A stretch of 64,000 bases of DNA from Candidatus Dependentiae bacterium (GCA_013821315.1 JACDHA010000002.1:30455-94454); one strand, 5' to 3'. Positions 18,841-28,502 are shown, counted from the first letter of the stretch. Translations and numbers: made by a program. The notes: generated from the letters alone by a model not told the origin.

Positions 18841-19746
18841 TCAGGACAACAGCTCTTTTTTTACTCGTGCAGGCTGTGTATAAAAGTACTGATAGAGATT
18901 AGCTAATACGAGTGCTTCAGCTACTATTAAAATAGAATTAAGATAGAGCATAACTAAAATAGTTACTGTGCTTAATCGCTCTGGTGCCAAAAAACCAAAG
19001 GTTGGTGTTATGTCTTGCCCATAATGGTAATAAAAAAGAGAAGTAAGTAGTACAAAACCAACATCAAAAAACAAATCTGCTCCTAAAATATTACCAAGAC
19101 GCTGTTTAAAAGCAGAAAACGTTTTGCGTAATAACATCAAAAAAGACTGGGACTGGAACATTAAGATAGGTATAAAAAGTGAACTACTTAATTGCCAACT
19201 CAAATAAAGAAATTGTCCTACTATACCCCCTACATCAGAAATCAGTAATACAAAGCATTGGATAAAAGTCCACATAAGTAATTGGGGTACTTTTTGGAAT
19301 GCTTTTTTAAAACTGTGTATAAGTGTTGATCCACTAAAAAGAGTATAATAGGTAGCTGCTGCAGAAGAGAAAAGCACAACAAAAACTTCAATAAAAAACA
19401 AGAGTGTATCTAAACTGCTAGCTGCTAATTCTTGGTTTGGTAGCCGCTTTGAAAGTGATATATGTTCTGAAAGAATATCAAAAAAACCTCTTCCCATAAT
19501 AGGCTCAACAAGTAGCGCTGAAACAGAAATATCAGGATCAATGCGACTTGTAATATATAAGCGAACAAATTGTGTTGCTGTTATCAAAGCACAAAATAAA
19601 AAATATTTTTGATGACTAAAAATAATAGCTTTAAAGGTACCTTGTAGAATATGCCAGCCCACACGAACTCGTTTAAAAAATCGCATGCCATTACGAGCTT
19701 GGCTTAATAATCTTAACATGCTCTTTCCCTTATTTTTCTCGGCCAA
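18841..19746 (-). CDS. Polytopic membrane protein of unknown function
   Basis: 301 aa, with about five to six hydrophobic segments between residues 45 and 290. The basic amphipathic N-terminus (RNGMRFFKRVRVGWHILQG) followed by a first membrane helix recalls DUF6159-like proteins, but I am not certain. The start overlaps the end of the upstream AI-2E transporter gene by 17 bp, so the two form an operon. Confidence 0.65.
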   Translation of the reverse strand: MAEKNKGKSMLRLLSQARNGMRFFKRVRVGWHILQGTFKAIIFSHQKYFLFCALITATQFVRLYITSRIDPDISVSALLVEPIMGRGFFDILSEHISLSKRLPNQELAASSLDTLLFFIEVFVVLFSSAAATYYTLFSGSTLIHSFKKAFQKVPQLLMWTFIQCFVLLISDVGGIVGQFLYLSWQLSSSLFIPILMFQSQSFLMLLRKTFSAFKQRLGNILGADLFFDVGFVLLTSLFYYHYGQDITPTFGFLAPERLSTVTILVMLYLNSILIVAEALVLANLYQYFYTQPARVKKELLS

Positions 19747-20773
19747 TAAGGTAACCGATAGGTTTTAAACTTTCATAGTTATCACAAATAACTTTAACGA
19801 TGCCTAATAAGGGCATAAAAAGAATAAGTCCCGGAACTCCCCAAATTAAACCACCCGCAACTACCGCAGTTAGTGAAGCTAAAGCATTAGTATGCAGCTG
19901 CGATCCAACAATAGAGGGCCTTAAGATATTACCTTCTAAAAATTGATTAAAGCTAAAACATGCTGCTACTAGAATAAAACTGCTTAAAGAATCATCTGTT
20001 ACTAGAGCAGTAATTGCTGGTAGCGCAAAGCTAATAAGTATACCAATATAGGGCACACAATTTAAAAGGCCAGCAAGCACAGCCCATAAAAACGCATAGG
20101 GTATGCCAATAAAAAAGAGCTCAATAAAAGTAATACAGGTTAATATAAGAGCAACAACGGTCATGCCCCATAAGTAGCGTGCAGTTACATGCTCTGCTTG
20201 TACAAGTATAGTTTCAAGCCGAGCGTGATGAGATGGTTGTGTGCTATATAAAAGAAACTTATACAGGTGACTTTTATAATAAACAAATAAAAATAGATAC
20301 ACAAAAATAAGGAAAAAGCTCATTAAGCCACCAGTAGTACTACTTATCATTTGAATAACAATATTGCCGCTTGATTCAATAAAAGACTTGGCACGTGCTT
20401 TAATATACTCTGTTTGCCCTGTAGGAGAAATTGCTAGTTTACTTTCTATTATATGTTGTATTTGATCAAGCTTTTTTTCCAATTTTACGCGTAATTGATT
20501 TTTAGGGCTACTAAAACTTATAATTTGGTGTGCTATACTTGCACCCAGAGCAATAAAAGCAAAGCTTATAGTTAGTACTGCTATACAACTGACTATGGTT
20601 TTACTAAAGCCTTTATGCTCAAGAAATTGATTGAGTGGCTGCGTAAATAAAGCAAACAGTGCCCCAAAAGCAAGAGGAATTAAAAAAGAGCTCGCATATA
20701 CCAAAATTATAGTCCCTAAAGTGCCCAATAACAGGAGCAATGTGCTTTTATAAAGTAAGTTTACGTTAACCAC
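19730..20773 (-). CDS. AI-2E family transporter (PerM-like permease)
   Basis: 347 aa integral membrane protein of the UPF0118/AI-2E exporter family. The layout is typical: N-terminal helix pair, a polar domain (residues about 90-145) before a third helix, then a C-terminal bundle with the family block LAGLLNCVPYIGILISFALP and a loop VGSQLHTNALASLTAVVAGG. Family members differ in substrate (Na+/H+ exchange, signal export), so the substrate is undefined. Confidence 0.88.
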   Translation of the reverse strand: MVNVNLLYKSTLLLLLGTLGTIILVYASSFLIPLAFGALFALFTQPLNQFLEHKGFSKTIVSCIAVLTISFAFIALGASIAHQIISFSSPKNQLRVKLEKKLDQIQHIIESKLAISPTGQTEYIKARAKSFIESSGNIVIQMISSTTGGLMSFFLIFVYLFLFVYYKSHLYKFLLYSTQPSHHARLETILVQAEHVTARYLWGMTVVALILTCITFIELFFIGIPYAFLWAVLAGLLNCVPYIGILISFALPAITALVTDDSLSSFILVAACFSFNQFLEGNILRPSIVGSQLHTNALASLTAVVAGGLIWGVPGLILFMPLLGIVKVICDNYESLKPIGYLIGREK

Positions 20774-20854
20774 CCATTTTCTCCTCTTATATGTTTAAGT
20801 AGTTTAAGCCTAGTGTAAACTGTTTAAGTAAAACAAGAGATGGGCATCCAAGAA

Positions 20855-21877
20855 TTAATAAATATCAAGAGTAAAATCATCAAATTTATTTTGTTGCGCT
20901 TTATAATGGCCGACAAAAGCTATCATAGCAGCATTATCCGTGCAGTACTGCCGTGCTGGTACAAAAAATTCTTTAGAGCGCTTTTGGCAAAATGCATCTA
21001 GACGACTACCAATATACTTGTTAGCAGCTACGCCACCTACAAATGCAACAGCTTTAATGTCTGGATAATGTTTAAATGCTAAAGCCAATTTTTGCTCAAA
21101 TATATCTGCTACACATACAAGCAGCGAGCTTGCAACTTGTTGTTTAAACTCAAGATCGTCAGGCTTTAAAAACTTTTTTGCCGCTAAATCATACGCATCT
21201 CGTTTAACAAGGTCATACAAAACTGCTGTTTTAAGCCCAGAAAAACTAAAATCAAGTGTGTGCGGCATGGGGCGTGGATAGTTAAAAAAATCCTGAAATC
21301 CTGCTTGAGCTGCAAGTTGCTCAATAAGGGGGCCCCCTGGATAGGGTAAATTGATCAATTTAGCTATCTTGTCAAAAGCTTCACCAGCAGCATCATCAAG
21401 TGTTTGGCCAATAGTAGTATAATCACCAAAGCCATGCACAATATATAAAGCTGTATGACCACCTGAAGCTGTTATGCATAAAAAGGGAAAAGGTATTGTG
21501 TGCTCTATGCATGCTGAAAAAGCGTGTCCTTCTAAATGGTTTACACCAATAAGTTTTTTGTTGCTGCTCCAAGCAAGTGCTTTAGCAAAGCATACACCTA
21601 TTAACAATGATCCAGGCAAACCAGGTTTATTGGTTACTGCTATAATATCAATATTTTCAAGTGTAGTATGAGCAGCATTAAGAGCGTCTTGTACTATAAC
21701 ACTCATTTTTTCCATATGGGAGCGTGAAGCTATCTCGGGTACGACGCCACCATACTGTTGATGCAGCTCTATTTGGGAATAAAGCTTGTTTGACAGTACG
21801 CCTTCTTGTGTTGTATATACTGAGGCTGCGGTTTCATCACATGAGCTTTCGATAGCTAAAACAGTTATATTTTTCAT
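20855..21877 (-). CDS. tsaD: tRNA N6-threonylcarbamoyladenosine transferase TsaD
   Basis: Catalytic subunit that transfers threonylcarbamoyl to A37 of ANN-decoding tRNAs. 340 aa, of ASKHA fold. Motifs seen: LAIESSCDETAAS at the N-terminus, metal-binding HLEGH near 112, TASGGHT, and VGGVAANKYI. The ATG overlaps the stop of the upstream exported-protein gene (ATGA), so the pair is co-translated. Confidence 0.97.
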   Translation of the reverse strand: MKNITVLAIESSCDETAASVYTTQEGVLSNKLYSQIELHQQYGGVVPEIASRSHMEKMSVIVQDALNAAHTTLENIDIIAVTNKPGLPGSLLIGVCFAKALAWSSNKKLIGVNHLEGHAFSACIEHTIPFPFLCITASGGHTALYIVHGFGDYTTIGQTLDDAAGEAFDKIAKLINLPYPGGPLIEQLAAQAGFQDFFNYPRPMPHTLDFSFSGLKTAVLYDLVKRDAYDLAAKKFLKPDDLEFKQQVASSLLVCVADIFEQKLALAFKHYPDIKAVAFVGGVAANKYIGSRLDAFCQKRSKEFFVPARQYCTDNAAMIAFVGHYKAQQNKFDDFTLDIY

Positions 21878-22545
21878 CCACCAGTTCTCATTGACAGAAC
21901 AACAGAACCTTGTTGCAGTATGGCTTCTTTAACCGGACGATGGACAGACTTAGAATCAAAAGCAGCCAGCAAGCTATCAGTTGATTGTGCTGTTAACTGC
22001 TGTGCTGTAATCGTAGGCTTTATTATAATAGAGGGTAGTAAAACGCTGGATTCATCAGTATCGGCTGATTCGTCACTTTTTTTTAAAGAATCAATGTGAT
22101 CAGGATTCATAAGCAAAATAAGTGCTTCTGCTGGTAATCGTAAAGGAAGAGTCTTTTCAAGCTCTAGTTCAATAGACCACTTTTTATCATCAGTATGACG
22201 AATATGAAAGAGCTTGCAAGGTTTGTTTGGTATGCGTTCTAAGTATTTAACGTTCTTACCTTCAGCTATCTGCTGTACTTCTTGCGTTATAACAAGAGGA
22301 AAATAGGTACGTATTTGATCTTCTGGTAATACACAATAATTAGAATTAAACTTTAGACTATATCCTTTATAGTAGCCACAAATAGTAGGAATATTTTTAA
22401 CTGTTGCAGGAAATACTACACGAGTAATATAGACAGGTGCTGTTTTAGCCGCATAGCCTAACACCATTTCTGCGTGCATGTTAAAATTAAAAATGCTTGT
22501 CAGTAGGGTAAAAATAAAGGTTAATGGGTAAAGAGAGCGGTTCAT
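21874..22545 (-). CDS. Exported protein of unknown function
   Basis: 223 aa. A signal peptide (core LTFIFTLLTSIFNF, then MHAE) precedes a beta-rich domain with two Cys (ICGYY, NYCVL) and a repeated use of LP-rich segments. The C-terminal half is Ser/Thr-rich. No family is recognised. It overlaps tsaD by 4 bp. The AGAGGT before the start supports the ATG at 22545. Confidence 0.65.
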   Translation of the reverse strand: MNRSLYPLTFIFTLLTSIFNFNMHAEMVLGYAAKTAPVYITRVVFPATVKNIPTICGYYKGYSLKFNSNYCVLPEDQIRTYFPLVITQEVQQIAEGKNVKYLERIPNKPCKLFHIRHTDDKKWSIELELEKTLPLRLPAEALILLMNPDHIDSLKKSDESADTDESSVLLPSIIIKPTITAQQLTAQSTDSLLAAFDSKSVHRPVKEAILQQGSVVLSMRTGG

Positions 22546-22662
22546 AGATACCTCTTTTGTAATAATTCTTTAAATGGATACATTATATTCTCTATACTAC
22601 ACTTTAGGGTACCCTAAAAGTGACGGTTTTGAAAGTCTTACTTATATTAAGCAGGAAAAAAG

Positions 22663-23154
22663 ATGAAAAACTTTATAAAAAGAATGCTGGATAAACTTAT
22701 TTTTGCTGAAGGTTCTCCTCATACATTAGCGCTATCGTTTTGTTTGGGTGTTTTTATTGCCTTATCTCCTACTATACCGCTTCAAACGCCATTACTTATA
22801 CTAATAAGTAGATTGCTTGTGTTAAATACAACTGTTGCTGTAACGGTGTTATATATTATTAATAATCCTATTACTATGGTACCCTTTTACGTTCTTGATT
22901 ACCGTGTTGGTAGTTGGATACTCAAAAAGCTCTCAATAGATGCAGTGGGTTCTAATCCTGAGTGGATGGAAAAATTTTCTCATTTCATCTCGCGCTTTAT
23001 TGATATTAAAAAATATTTAGGCTCAGAGATACTTTCTTTTTGGCCCTTGCTTATTGGGGGTTTTGTGGTGCCCTTGCTTGTAAGCGCATTTGTGTATCCT
23101 GTTATTAAATTAGTATTTGCTCGTTTGCTTTCAAAGCGAGTAGCGGCAGACTAA
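22663..23154 (+). CDS. DUF2062 domain membrane protein
   Basis: 163 aa with three hydrophobic segments. The sequence SPHTLALSFCLGVFIALSPT followed by TPLLILISRLL and NNPITMVPFY matches the DUF2062 family pattern (GxxPxxIAlGxAiGxFxg type). The function of this family is unknown, and it is often found near cell-envelope genes. It is single and upstream of smpB. Confidence 0.85.
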   Translation: MKNFIKRMLDKLIFAEGSPHTLALSFCLGVFIALSPTIPLQTPLLILISRLLVLNTTVAVTVLYIINNPITMVPFYVLDYRVGSWILKKLSIDAVGSNPEWMEKFSHFISRFIDIKKYLGSEILSFWPLLIGGFVVPLLVSAFVYPVIKLVFARLLSKRVAAD

Positions 23155-23236
23155 GAGCAGGCTCTTCAAACTCTTTAGTTGTGGTATACTACTATAAAAC
23201 AGATTAGCTAGTTATATAAAATTTAAAAGTATAGTT

Positions 23237-23695
23237 ATGAAAATCATTACACAAAATAAAAAAGCATTCCATGATTATGCTGTTTTAGAACATATCGAAA
23301 CAGGCATCGTGTTGACAGGTAATGAAGTAAAATCTCTTAGAGCTGGTCATATCAATATAACAGGATCGTATGCCTACGTGCATCAAGGTGAACTGATGTT
23401 GCTTAATTGCAGCATTACACCTTATGCTTATTCTTATTTAAAGGGCAAAGATGAGCCTGATCGTAGTCGTAAGTTGCTTGTTCATAAACGTGAGCTTACT
23501 CGTATTATTGGTGATATCTCTAAAAAGGGTATTACGCTTATACCGTTAAAATTATATTTTAACGAAAAAGGCAAAGTAAAAGTTGATTTAGGCCTGTGTA
23601 AGCATAAAAAAGCTCATGCTCAAAAACAAGAAATAAAAGAAAAAGATATTGCTCGTGAAACACGCCGCGAGCTACGTGGCAAATTTAATTATTGA
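23237..23695 (+). CDS. smpB: SsrA-binding protein SmpB
   Basis: Binds the tRNA-like domain of tmRNA and guides it into stalled ribosomes. 152 aa. Signature features are TGNEVKSLRAGHINITGSYA, the RKLLVHKREL strand, and the basic tail with KHKKAHAQKQEIKEKD followed by AR-rich residues that act as an anticodon mimic. Its partner ssrA lies at 32086-32461. A TGGTATACT promoter box lies at about 23185. Confidence 0.97.
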   Translation: MKIITQNKKAFHDYAVLEHIETGIVLTGNEVKSLRAGHINITGSYAYVHQGELMLLNCSITPYAYSYLKGKDEPDRSRKLLVHKRELTRIIGDISKKGITLIPLKLYFNEKGKVKVDLGLCKHKKAHAQKQEIKEKDIARETRRELRGKFNY

Positions 23696-23794
23696 TAGTA
23701 ACAATGACCTGAGTTAGTGTATGCTCAAAAAAAGAGATAAAAAAGAAGAAGAGTGCTTGTTAAAAACAATATGTTTAACAAGCACTCGGTAACG

Positions 23795-24706
23795 TTACTT
23801 GTCTTTCAAGAGGCTAAAATCATTCCCATGAAAATTAACGTTTTTTGATGTATCAAGTTTAAAAATGGTACAGTCATAAATAGCTTTGTTTTTACCGTAA
23901 GAATTGTCAAAAAGATGGACTTTTTTACCAAGCATAAAAGCAGCAATGCCAACATGGAGTCTGTCAGTCCACACTTCTTCTGCTTGTGCTATAGGTTGAA
24001 GAAAGGCTCTAACTGTTTTCATATTAGTAGCTAAAGAAGTTGAAGCGTCAATTGAGCCATAGCTTGATAGGTCCTTATTGGAGGCAGGTAATTTTATATT
24101 AGTACGGGCACTATTTACTTCTATGTCGCTGCGAAAAGCATACAAGACTTTATTAGTTGGTTGGACATTTTTATACCTAGTTAAATCTGAATAAAAAGCT
24201 AAATCTTTTGAAAATAAAATATTTTTAGGAAAGGGAACTAACTTTTTACAATGTTTATACGAGCTTATATCTCGACAAAATAAAATAACATTAGATGGTA
24301 GTTTTTTTAAAAGCTTCTCGTTACCTCTAATTGTTTGAGGAAGAATAATTAAAGTTTTAACTTTTGGAGCATATTTTTCAACAAAAGAACTTCCCCAGCT
24401 ATAATAAGGAACCAAACAGCCTCCGCCTGAATACATAACAATGTCAGCGCTCATTATTGCTTGATGATTATCAGAAGCTATAACAGGGAGCCCGATAGAC
24501 TTAAACAAGCATTTAGTGCCATACCAAATTAAAGCATCTCCTGCATTGCCAGAATTTCCTACAAAAACAACTTTTTTATTTAAGGTTTCCTTTTTTAGAT
24601 ATAGACCTATATTTACTTCTTGTATTTGTTCAGCAATAGTATTTGTATAAACGATATTTGTTAATAATATACAGGTAGCAATAGTTGTAAGTCTCGAGCT
24701 ATTCAT
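23795..24706 (-). CDS. Exported polysaccharide pyruvyltransferase family protein
   Basis: 303 aa. Signal peptide (SSRLTTIATCILLTNIVYTN), then a GT-B-like pyruvyl-transferase domain: VFVGNSGNAGDALIWYG, SADIVMYSGGG, LIILPQTIRG, and TDRLHVGIAAFMLGKKVHLFDN near the C-terminus, all conserved positions in that family. Such enzymes normally put ketal pyruvate on glycans in the cytosol. The signal peptide is unexpected and is shared by most glycan enzymes of this window. The acceptor is unknown. Confidence 0.82.
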   Translation of the reverse strand: MNSSRLTTIATCILLTNIVYTNTIAEQIQEVNIGLYLKKETLNKKVVFVGNSGNAGDALIWYGTKCLFKSIGLPVIASDNHQAIMSADIVMYSGGGCLVPYYSWGSSFVEKYAPKVKTLIILPQTIRGNEKLLKKLPSNVILFCRDISSYKHCKKLVPFPKNILFSKDLAFYSDLTRYKNVQPTNKVLYAFRSDIEVNSARTNIKLPASNKDLSSYGSIDASTSLATNMKTVRAFLQPIAQAEEVWTDRLHVGIAAFMLGKKVHLFDNSYGKNKAIYDCTIFKLDTSKNVNFHGNDFSLLKDK

Positions 24707-24765
24707 AAATTCACCTTTTTTTATAAGTCTCTAAATGTTAATAACACTTTTAGTTTCCACTAATT

Positions 24766-25599
24766 CTATAGTGTGCTTATTTGTAAAGCAATACTATTTT
24801 TTTTACATAGATATAAAGCTAGATTTCTATTACCGTTTCTTCCGTAGTTAGATACGAAGGGGTAAAGTTTGATATAGTTAAACAAAGCGTTTACATCATA
24901 GTTTTTATCAAATTTCCTAGCAAATAAGCATCCTGTGCGTTTAGCTTTTATAATTAGACTTAGATCTTTTTGATTATTAAAATTACTAAAAGTATAGGGA
25001 TGAGGCCCTCCATTACTCCAATCAACGAATGTTCTATTTTTTTTAACAACTTCTTTTAATAAGTTATGAGCTGCCAGAAATGTTCCTGCATAATGCTCGT
25101 TATCACACGAAGAACGATCTGTTAGGGCAATATAGTAAGTATCTTTTGCCATTAATTCAGTATGCTTTCTATTGAGTATAATCCACTGGCTGTGTTTCAT
25201 TTGTAATTTTAGAGGTATTCCTTTTAGTTGGCGTGTACGGTCAGGATTAGAACCATTGATTGCATGTGGATTAGGAAAATAGTTAAATTCACTTTTATTA
25301 TGCCTCATAATAGCTTTATAAGTGTCTTCGAAGGAACATAGAGGAAGAGTCGATTCAGATAAAAAAACAAATTTCGAGTTTGCCGGATCTTTTAAAGCAT
25401 GTTTAATAAGCTCTATTTGAGCTCTCATTGTATTGCTCCACGTAGTTGGCTTTTTACTAGGTAATTCATATTGTTTAAAGGGAGAAGTATCAGGCAAGCT
25501 ATGTTTAGAATGAATATAAATAGAAGAGTAGGACTCTTTTCCTTTAAAATAATTTTCCCAGATATTTTCATGATATAGAGTTGATATAGTAAGGAACAA
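24766..25599 (-). CDS. Core-2/I-branching (GT14, plant DUF266-like) glycosyltransferase, copy A
   Basis: 277 aa. Motifs typical of the GT14/DUF266 group: YIHSKHSLP, KFVFLSESTLPLCSF, SQWIILNRKH, CDNEHYAGT and RTFVDW. The best analogues known to me are plant and metazoan beta-GlcNAc or arabinoglycan-type transferases. The paralogue at 26707-27462 begins MKIAFLFLT. Here the matching start codon is ATA (25612-25614), so translation must use TTG at 25599 or the gene is poorly expressed. Compared with copy B it has a 32-residue C-terminal extension. It is divergent from the GT-A gene at 25858. Confidence 0.78.
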   Translation of the reverse strand: MFLTISTLYHENIWENYFKGKESYSSIYIHSKHSLPDTSPFKQYELPSKKPTTWSNTMRAQIELIKHALKDPANSKFVFLSESTLPLCSFEDTYKAIMRHNKSEFNYFPNPHAINGSNPDRTRQLKGIPLKLQMKHSQWIILNRKHTELMAKDTYYIALTDRSSCDNEHYAGTFLAAHNLLKEVVKKNRTFVDWSNGGPHPYTFSNFNNQKDLSLIIKAKRTGCLFARKFDKNYDVNALFNYIKLYPFVSNYGRNGNRNLALYLCKKNSIALQISTL

Positions 25600-25857
25600 A
25601 AATGCTATTTTTATGATTTTCTCATTATAAAATTTGCTTATTAACTTTTATATTTAATATAAAGTAAAAATAATAAGTAGGTATAACTCAACTTTAAGAT
25701 ACTACGAGTGCAAATTACAAGGGATATCTAAAATAGCTATAAAATTATGGATACTTAAAAATAGTATTGAAAGACTATTGTTGTTTTATTTAAGATTGAT
25801 AACGTGTTTAGAATATAGAGATAAAATGTATTGTTAAAAACGTATTGAAAGGGCACT

Positions 25858-26625
25858 TTGGTGAGGCATTATTTTTTTAAGTGTTTTTTTTATACACTTT
25901 TGACAATTTTATATGGCAGCTTGCATGCAGGCCAAAAGTCTATAACAATATTTGAAGGAAATGAAAATCCAAAAAAAAAGGTTATCAATGTTAATACTAG
26001 CCAAGTTTATCATACATCTTTACATTTTTTACTTACAACAATAGGCAGGCAATCTATTTTTAGAATGATCAAAAGCCTAGAAAATCAAGTAAAACCACAG
26101 GACTTTCTTACTATAGTGTTTGATAGCAAAGACAGAGACTCTGTTTTCGAGGCGGTAAAAACTAAGGTAACTGAGTTGCCTTGTAAAGTAAACGTCATGT
26201 GGGAAGAAAAAAACTTAGGGTATTGGGGCCATGCAATCAGAAATAAGCATAACAATTTACCTGGTGACTTTATACTTCATTGTGATGATGATGACATCTA
26301 TCTACCAGGTAGCTTAGATACTATACGAGCTGTATGTCAAAATAAAAATAAGTTATATGTTTTCCGTTTTCGCATGTTAGGGTCTAATGTCTGGAATGAG
26401 CCTAGAATAGCTATGTCAAATATAGGTACACCTTGTGGTGTTATTCCTAGTGCATATAACTTGTTATCTACATGGGAACCTGTTGTAGGTGGAGATTGTA
26501 TGTTTTATGAAAACTTAGCCAAAGCCATTGGTGATAATAAATTAGTATTTGTAGATTATTTAATTTACTTTGTTAAAAACTCTGGCCATGGTAGAGCAAA
26601 TTTGATTAACCAATTGCAAGTATGA
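25858..26625 (+). CDS. Exported GT-A glycosyltransferase, copy A
   Basis: About 255 aa. Signal peptide (CFFYTLLTILYGSLHAG), then a GT2-like nucleotide-diphospho-sugar fold: SLHFLLTTIGRQSIFRMIKS, the metal-binding cluster HCDDDDIYLPGSLD and a GDCMFYENL acceptor-side motif. The start is GTG (25861) or TTG (25858) after AAAGGG. The paralogue uses ATG at the matching place. It forms a divergent pair with the GT14 gene. The sugar specificity cannot be read from the sequence. Confidence 0.8.
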   Translation: MVRHYFFKCFFYTLLTILYGSLHAGQKSITIFEGNENPKKKVINVNTSQVYHTSLHFLLTTIGRQSIFRMIKSLENQVKPQDFLTIVFDSKDRDSVFEAVKTKVTELPCKVNVMWEEKNLGYWGHAIRNKHNNLPGDFILHCDDDDIYLPGSLDTIRAVCQNKNKLYVFRFRMLGSNVWNEPRIAMSNIGTPCGVIPSAYNLLSTWEPVVGGDCMFYENLAKAIGDNKLVFVDYLIYFVKNSGHGRANLINQLQV

Positions 26626-26645
26626 ATTTACTAGTAAAGTTTATA

Positions 26646-26692
26646 AAAGAGAAAAGTCTTGCAGTTTTAACTGCAAGACTTTTCTCTTTTAT
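26646..26692. terminator. Bidirectional terminator between convergent glycosyltransferase genes
   Basis: Near-perfect palindrome of about 46 bases with arms AAAAGAGAAAAGTCTTGCAG and its complement, a tiny TTTTAA-type loop, and A/T runs on both sides. Confidence 0.88.
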
Positions 26693-26706
26693 AAAGCAAC
26701 TATATC

Positions 26707-27462
26707 TTATAGTTTAATATAATTAAATAAAGCAGTTGAGTTATAGCTTTTATCAAATTTTCTAGCAAATAAGCATCCTGCACGTTTAGCTTTTACAATA
26801 AGACTTAGGTCTTTTTGATTATAAAAATTACTAAAAGTATAAGGATGTGATTCAGAGCCTCTGTCCCAATCTACAAACGTTCTATCTTTTTTGACAACTT
26901 CTTTTAATAAATTATGAGCGGCCAGAAATGTTCCAGCATAATGTTCATTATCACAGCTATAACGATCTGTTATGGTGACATAGTAATTATCTTTTGCTAT
27001 TAATTCAGCATGCTTTCTGTTGAGTATTATCCATTGGGAGTGTTTCATTTGCAAATTTTTAGGTATTTCCTTTAGGCTTCGAGCAGGATTAAAAGCAGAA
27101 CCATTGATTGCATGTGGATTAGGAAAATAGTTAAATTCACTTTTATCATGCCTCATAATAGTTTTATAAGTGTCTTCGAAGGAGCATAGAGGAAGAGTCG
27201 ATTCAGATAAAAAAACAAATTTCGAGTTTGCCGGATCTTTTAAAGCATGTTTAATAAGCTCTATTTGAGCTCTCATAGTATTGCTCCACGTAGTTGGTTT
27301 TTTACTAGATAATTCATATTGTTTAAAGGCAGAAGAATTAGGTAAACTATTTTTAGAATGAATATAAATAGAACAGTGAGACTCTTTTCCCCTAAAATAA
27401 TTTTGCCAAATATTTTCATGGTACATAGTTGCTATAGTAAGAAACAAAAATGCTATTTTCAT
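26707..27462 (-). CDS. Core-2/I-branching (GT14, plant DUF266-like) glycosyltransferase, copy B
   Basis: 251 aa and highly similar to copy A along its whole length, with the same FVFLSESTLPLCSF, SQWIILNRKHAEL and CDNEHYAGTF motifs. It starts with a normal ATG (MKIAFLFLT, which is the first beta strand of the fold and not an obvious signal peptide) after AAGGAAA. It ends at NYIKL, lacking the C-terminal 32 residues of copy A. Divergent from the GT-A gene at 27671. Confidence 0.8.
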   Translation of the reverse strand: MKIAFLFLTIATMYHENIWQNYFRGKESHCSIYIHSKNSLPNSSAFKQYELSSKKPTTWSNTMRAQIELIKHALKDPANSKFVFLSESTLPLCSFEDTYKTIMRHDKSEFNYFPNPHAINGSAFNPARSLKEIPKNLQMKHSQWIILNRKHAELIAKDNYYVTITDRYSCDNEHYAGTFLAAHNLLKEVVKKDRTFVDWDRGSESHPYTFSNFYNQKDLSLIVKAKRAGCLFARKFDKSYNSTALFNYIKL

Positions 27463-27670
27463 AATTTCCTTTTTATGTTTACTGTAAATATAGATAATAA
27501 GTACTGCTAGCTAAATTTTAAAATTCTACTAATGGTAATTGCAAGGTATCTTATAAAAATCATACATGTTCTAAGCGCTTTAAGAATAATGTTGAAAAAT
27601 TAGTTGCTTTTTATTTAAGATTGACAATGCGTTTAAAGTACACGGACAAAAATGTATTGGAAGGGACATA

Positions 27671-28423
27671 ATGGTAAAGCGCTATTTTTTTAAGTATTTT
27701 TTTTACTCACTTTTAACAATCTTGTATAGTGGATTATATGCAAGTCAAAAGTCTATAACAATATTTGAGGGTAATGAAAATCCCACAAAAAAGGTTATCA
27801 GTATTAATTCAAAAAATACTTATCCTACTTCTTTGCACTTTTTACTAACGACAATCGGTAGGCAATCTATTTTTAGAATGATCAAAAGCTTAGAAAAACA
27901 GCTAAAACCCCAGGACTTTCTTACGATAGTTTTTGATAATAAAGATAAAGAATCTGTTTTTGAAGGTGTAAAACTTAAATTAGCTCAATTACCGTGTAAT
28001 GCCGAAGTAATTTGGGAAGAAAAGAATTTAGGATATTGGGGCCATGCAATTAGAAATAAGTATAAGAGATTGCCAGGTGACTTTATACTTCATTGCGATG
28101 ATGACGATATGTATCTACCGGGTAGCTTAGATACTATAAGGGCTGTATGCCAAGATAAAAGTAAATTATATTTTTTTCGTCTTAGATCTGCAGGATCAAG
28201 TATATGGAGAGATCCTCATGTTCGAATAGGTAACATGGGAACGCCTTGTGGTGTAATTCCTAGGGCCTATAACTCTTTATCTCGTTGGGGATACTTTTAT
28301 GGGGGTGATGGAGCATTTTATATGAAATTAGTTAGAAAGATTGGTAATCACAATGTAATATTTGTTGATTCCTTAATCTATTTTGTTAAAGGTGCTGGTA
28401 ATGGTAGAAAATACCTTATTTAA
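27671..28423 (+). CDS. Exported GT-A glycosyltransferase, copy B
   Basis: 250 aa, paralogue of the 25858 gene. Signal peptide (YFFYSLLTILYSGLYAS), LLTTIGRQSIFRMIKSLE, HCDDDDMYLPGSLDTIRAV and a GGDGAFYMKL motif. GGAAGGGA precedes the ATG. The second half has diverged more than the first (acceptor side), which suggests a different acceptor from copy A. Confidence 0.82.
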   Translation: MVKRYFFKYFFYSLLTILYSGLYASQKSITIFEGNENPTKKVISINSKNTYPTSLHFLLTTIGRQSIFRMIKSLEKQLKPQDFLTIVFDNKDKESVFEGVKLKLAQLPCNAEVIWEEKNLGYWGHAIRNKYKRLPGDFILHCDDDDMYLPGSLDTIRAVCQDKSKLYFFRLRSAGSSIWRDPHVRIGNMGTPCGVIPRAYNSLSRWGYFYGGDGAFYMKLVRKIGNHNVIFVDSLIYFVKGAGNGRKYLI

Positions 28424-28447
28424 GAAACATTATTTATAACTTCTTGT

Positions 28448-28480
28448 ATTTTAAGGCCCTAAATTTTAGGGCCTTAAAAT
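28448..28480. terminator. Bidirectional terminator
   Basis: Perfect 16-bp inverted repeat ATTTTAAGGCCCTAAA with a one-base centre, between the convergent GT-A and CDF genes. Confidence 0.85.
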
Positions 28481-28502
28481 TTACTCAAATGATAAAGCCA
28501 GC

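Noticed and set aside
26707..27462. Signal peptide on GT14 copy B
   Set aside because: KIAFLFLT is the first beta strand of the GT14 fold and is present in cytosolic or lumenal domains of homologues; there is no extension before it.
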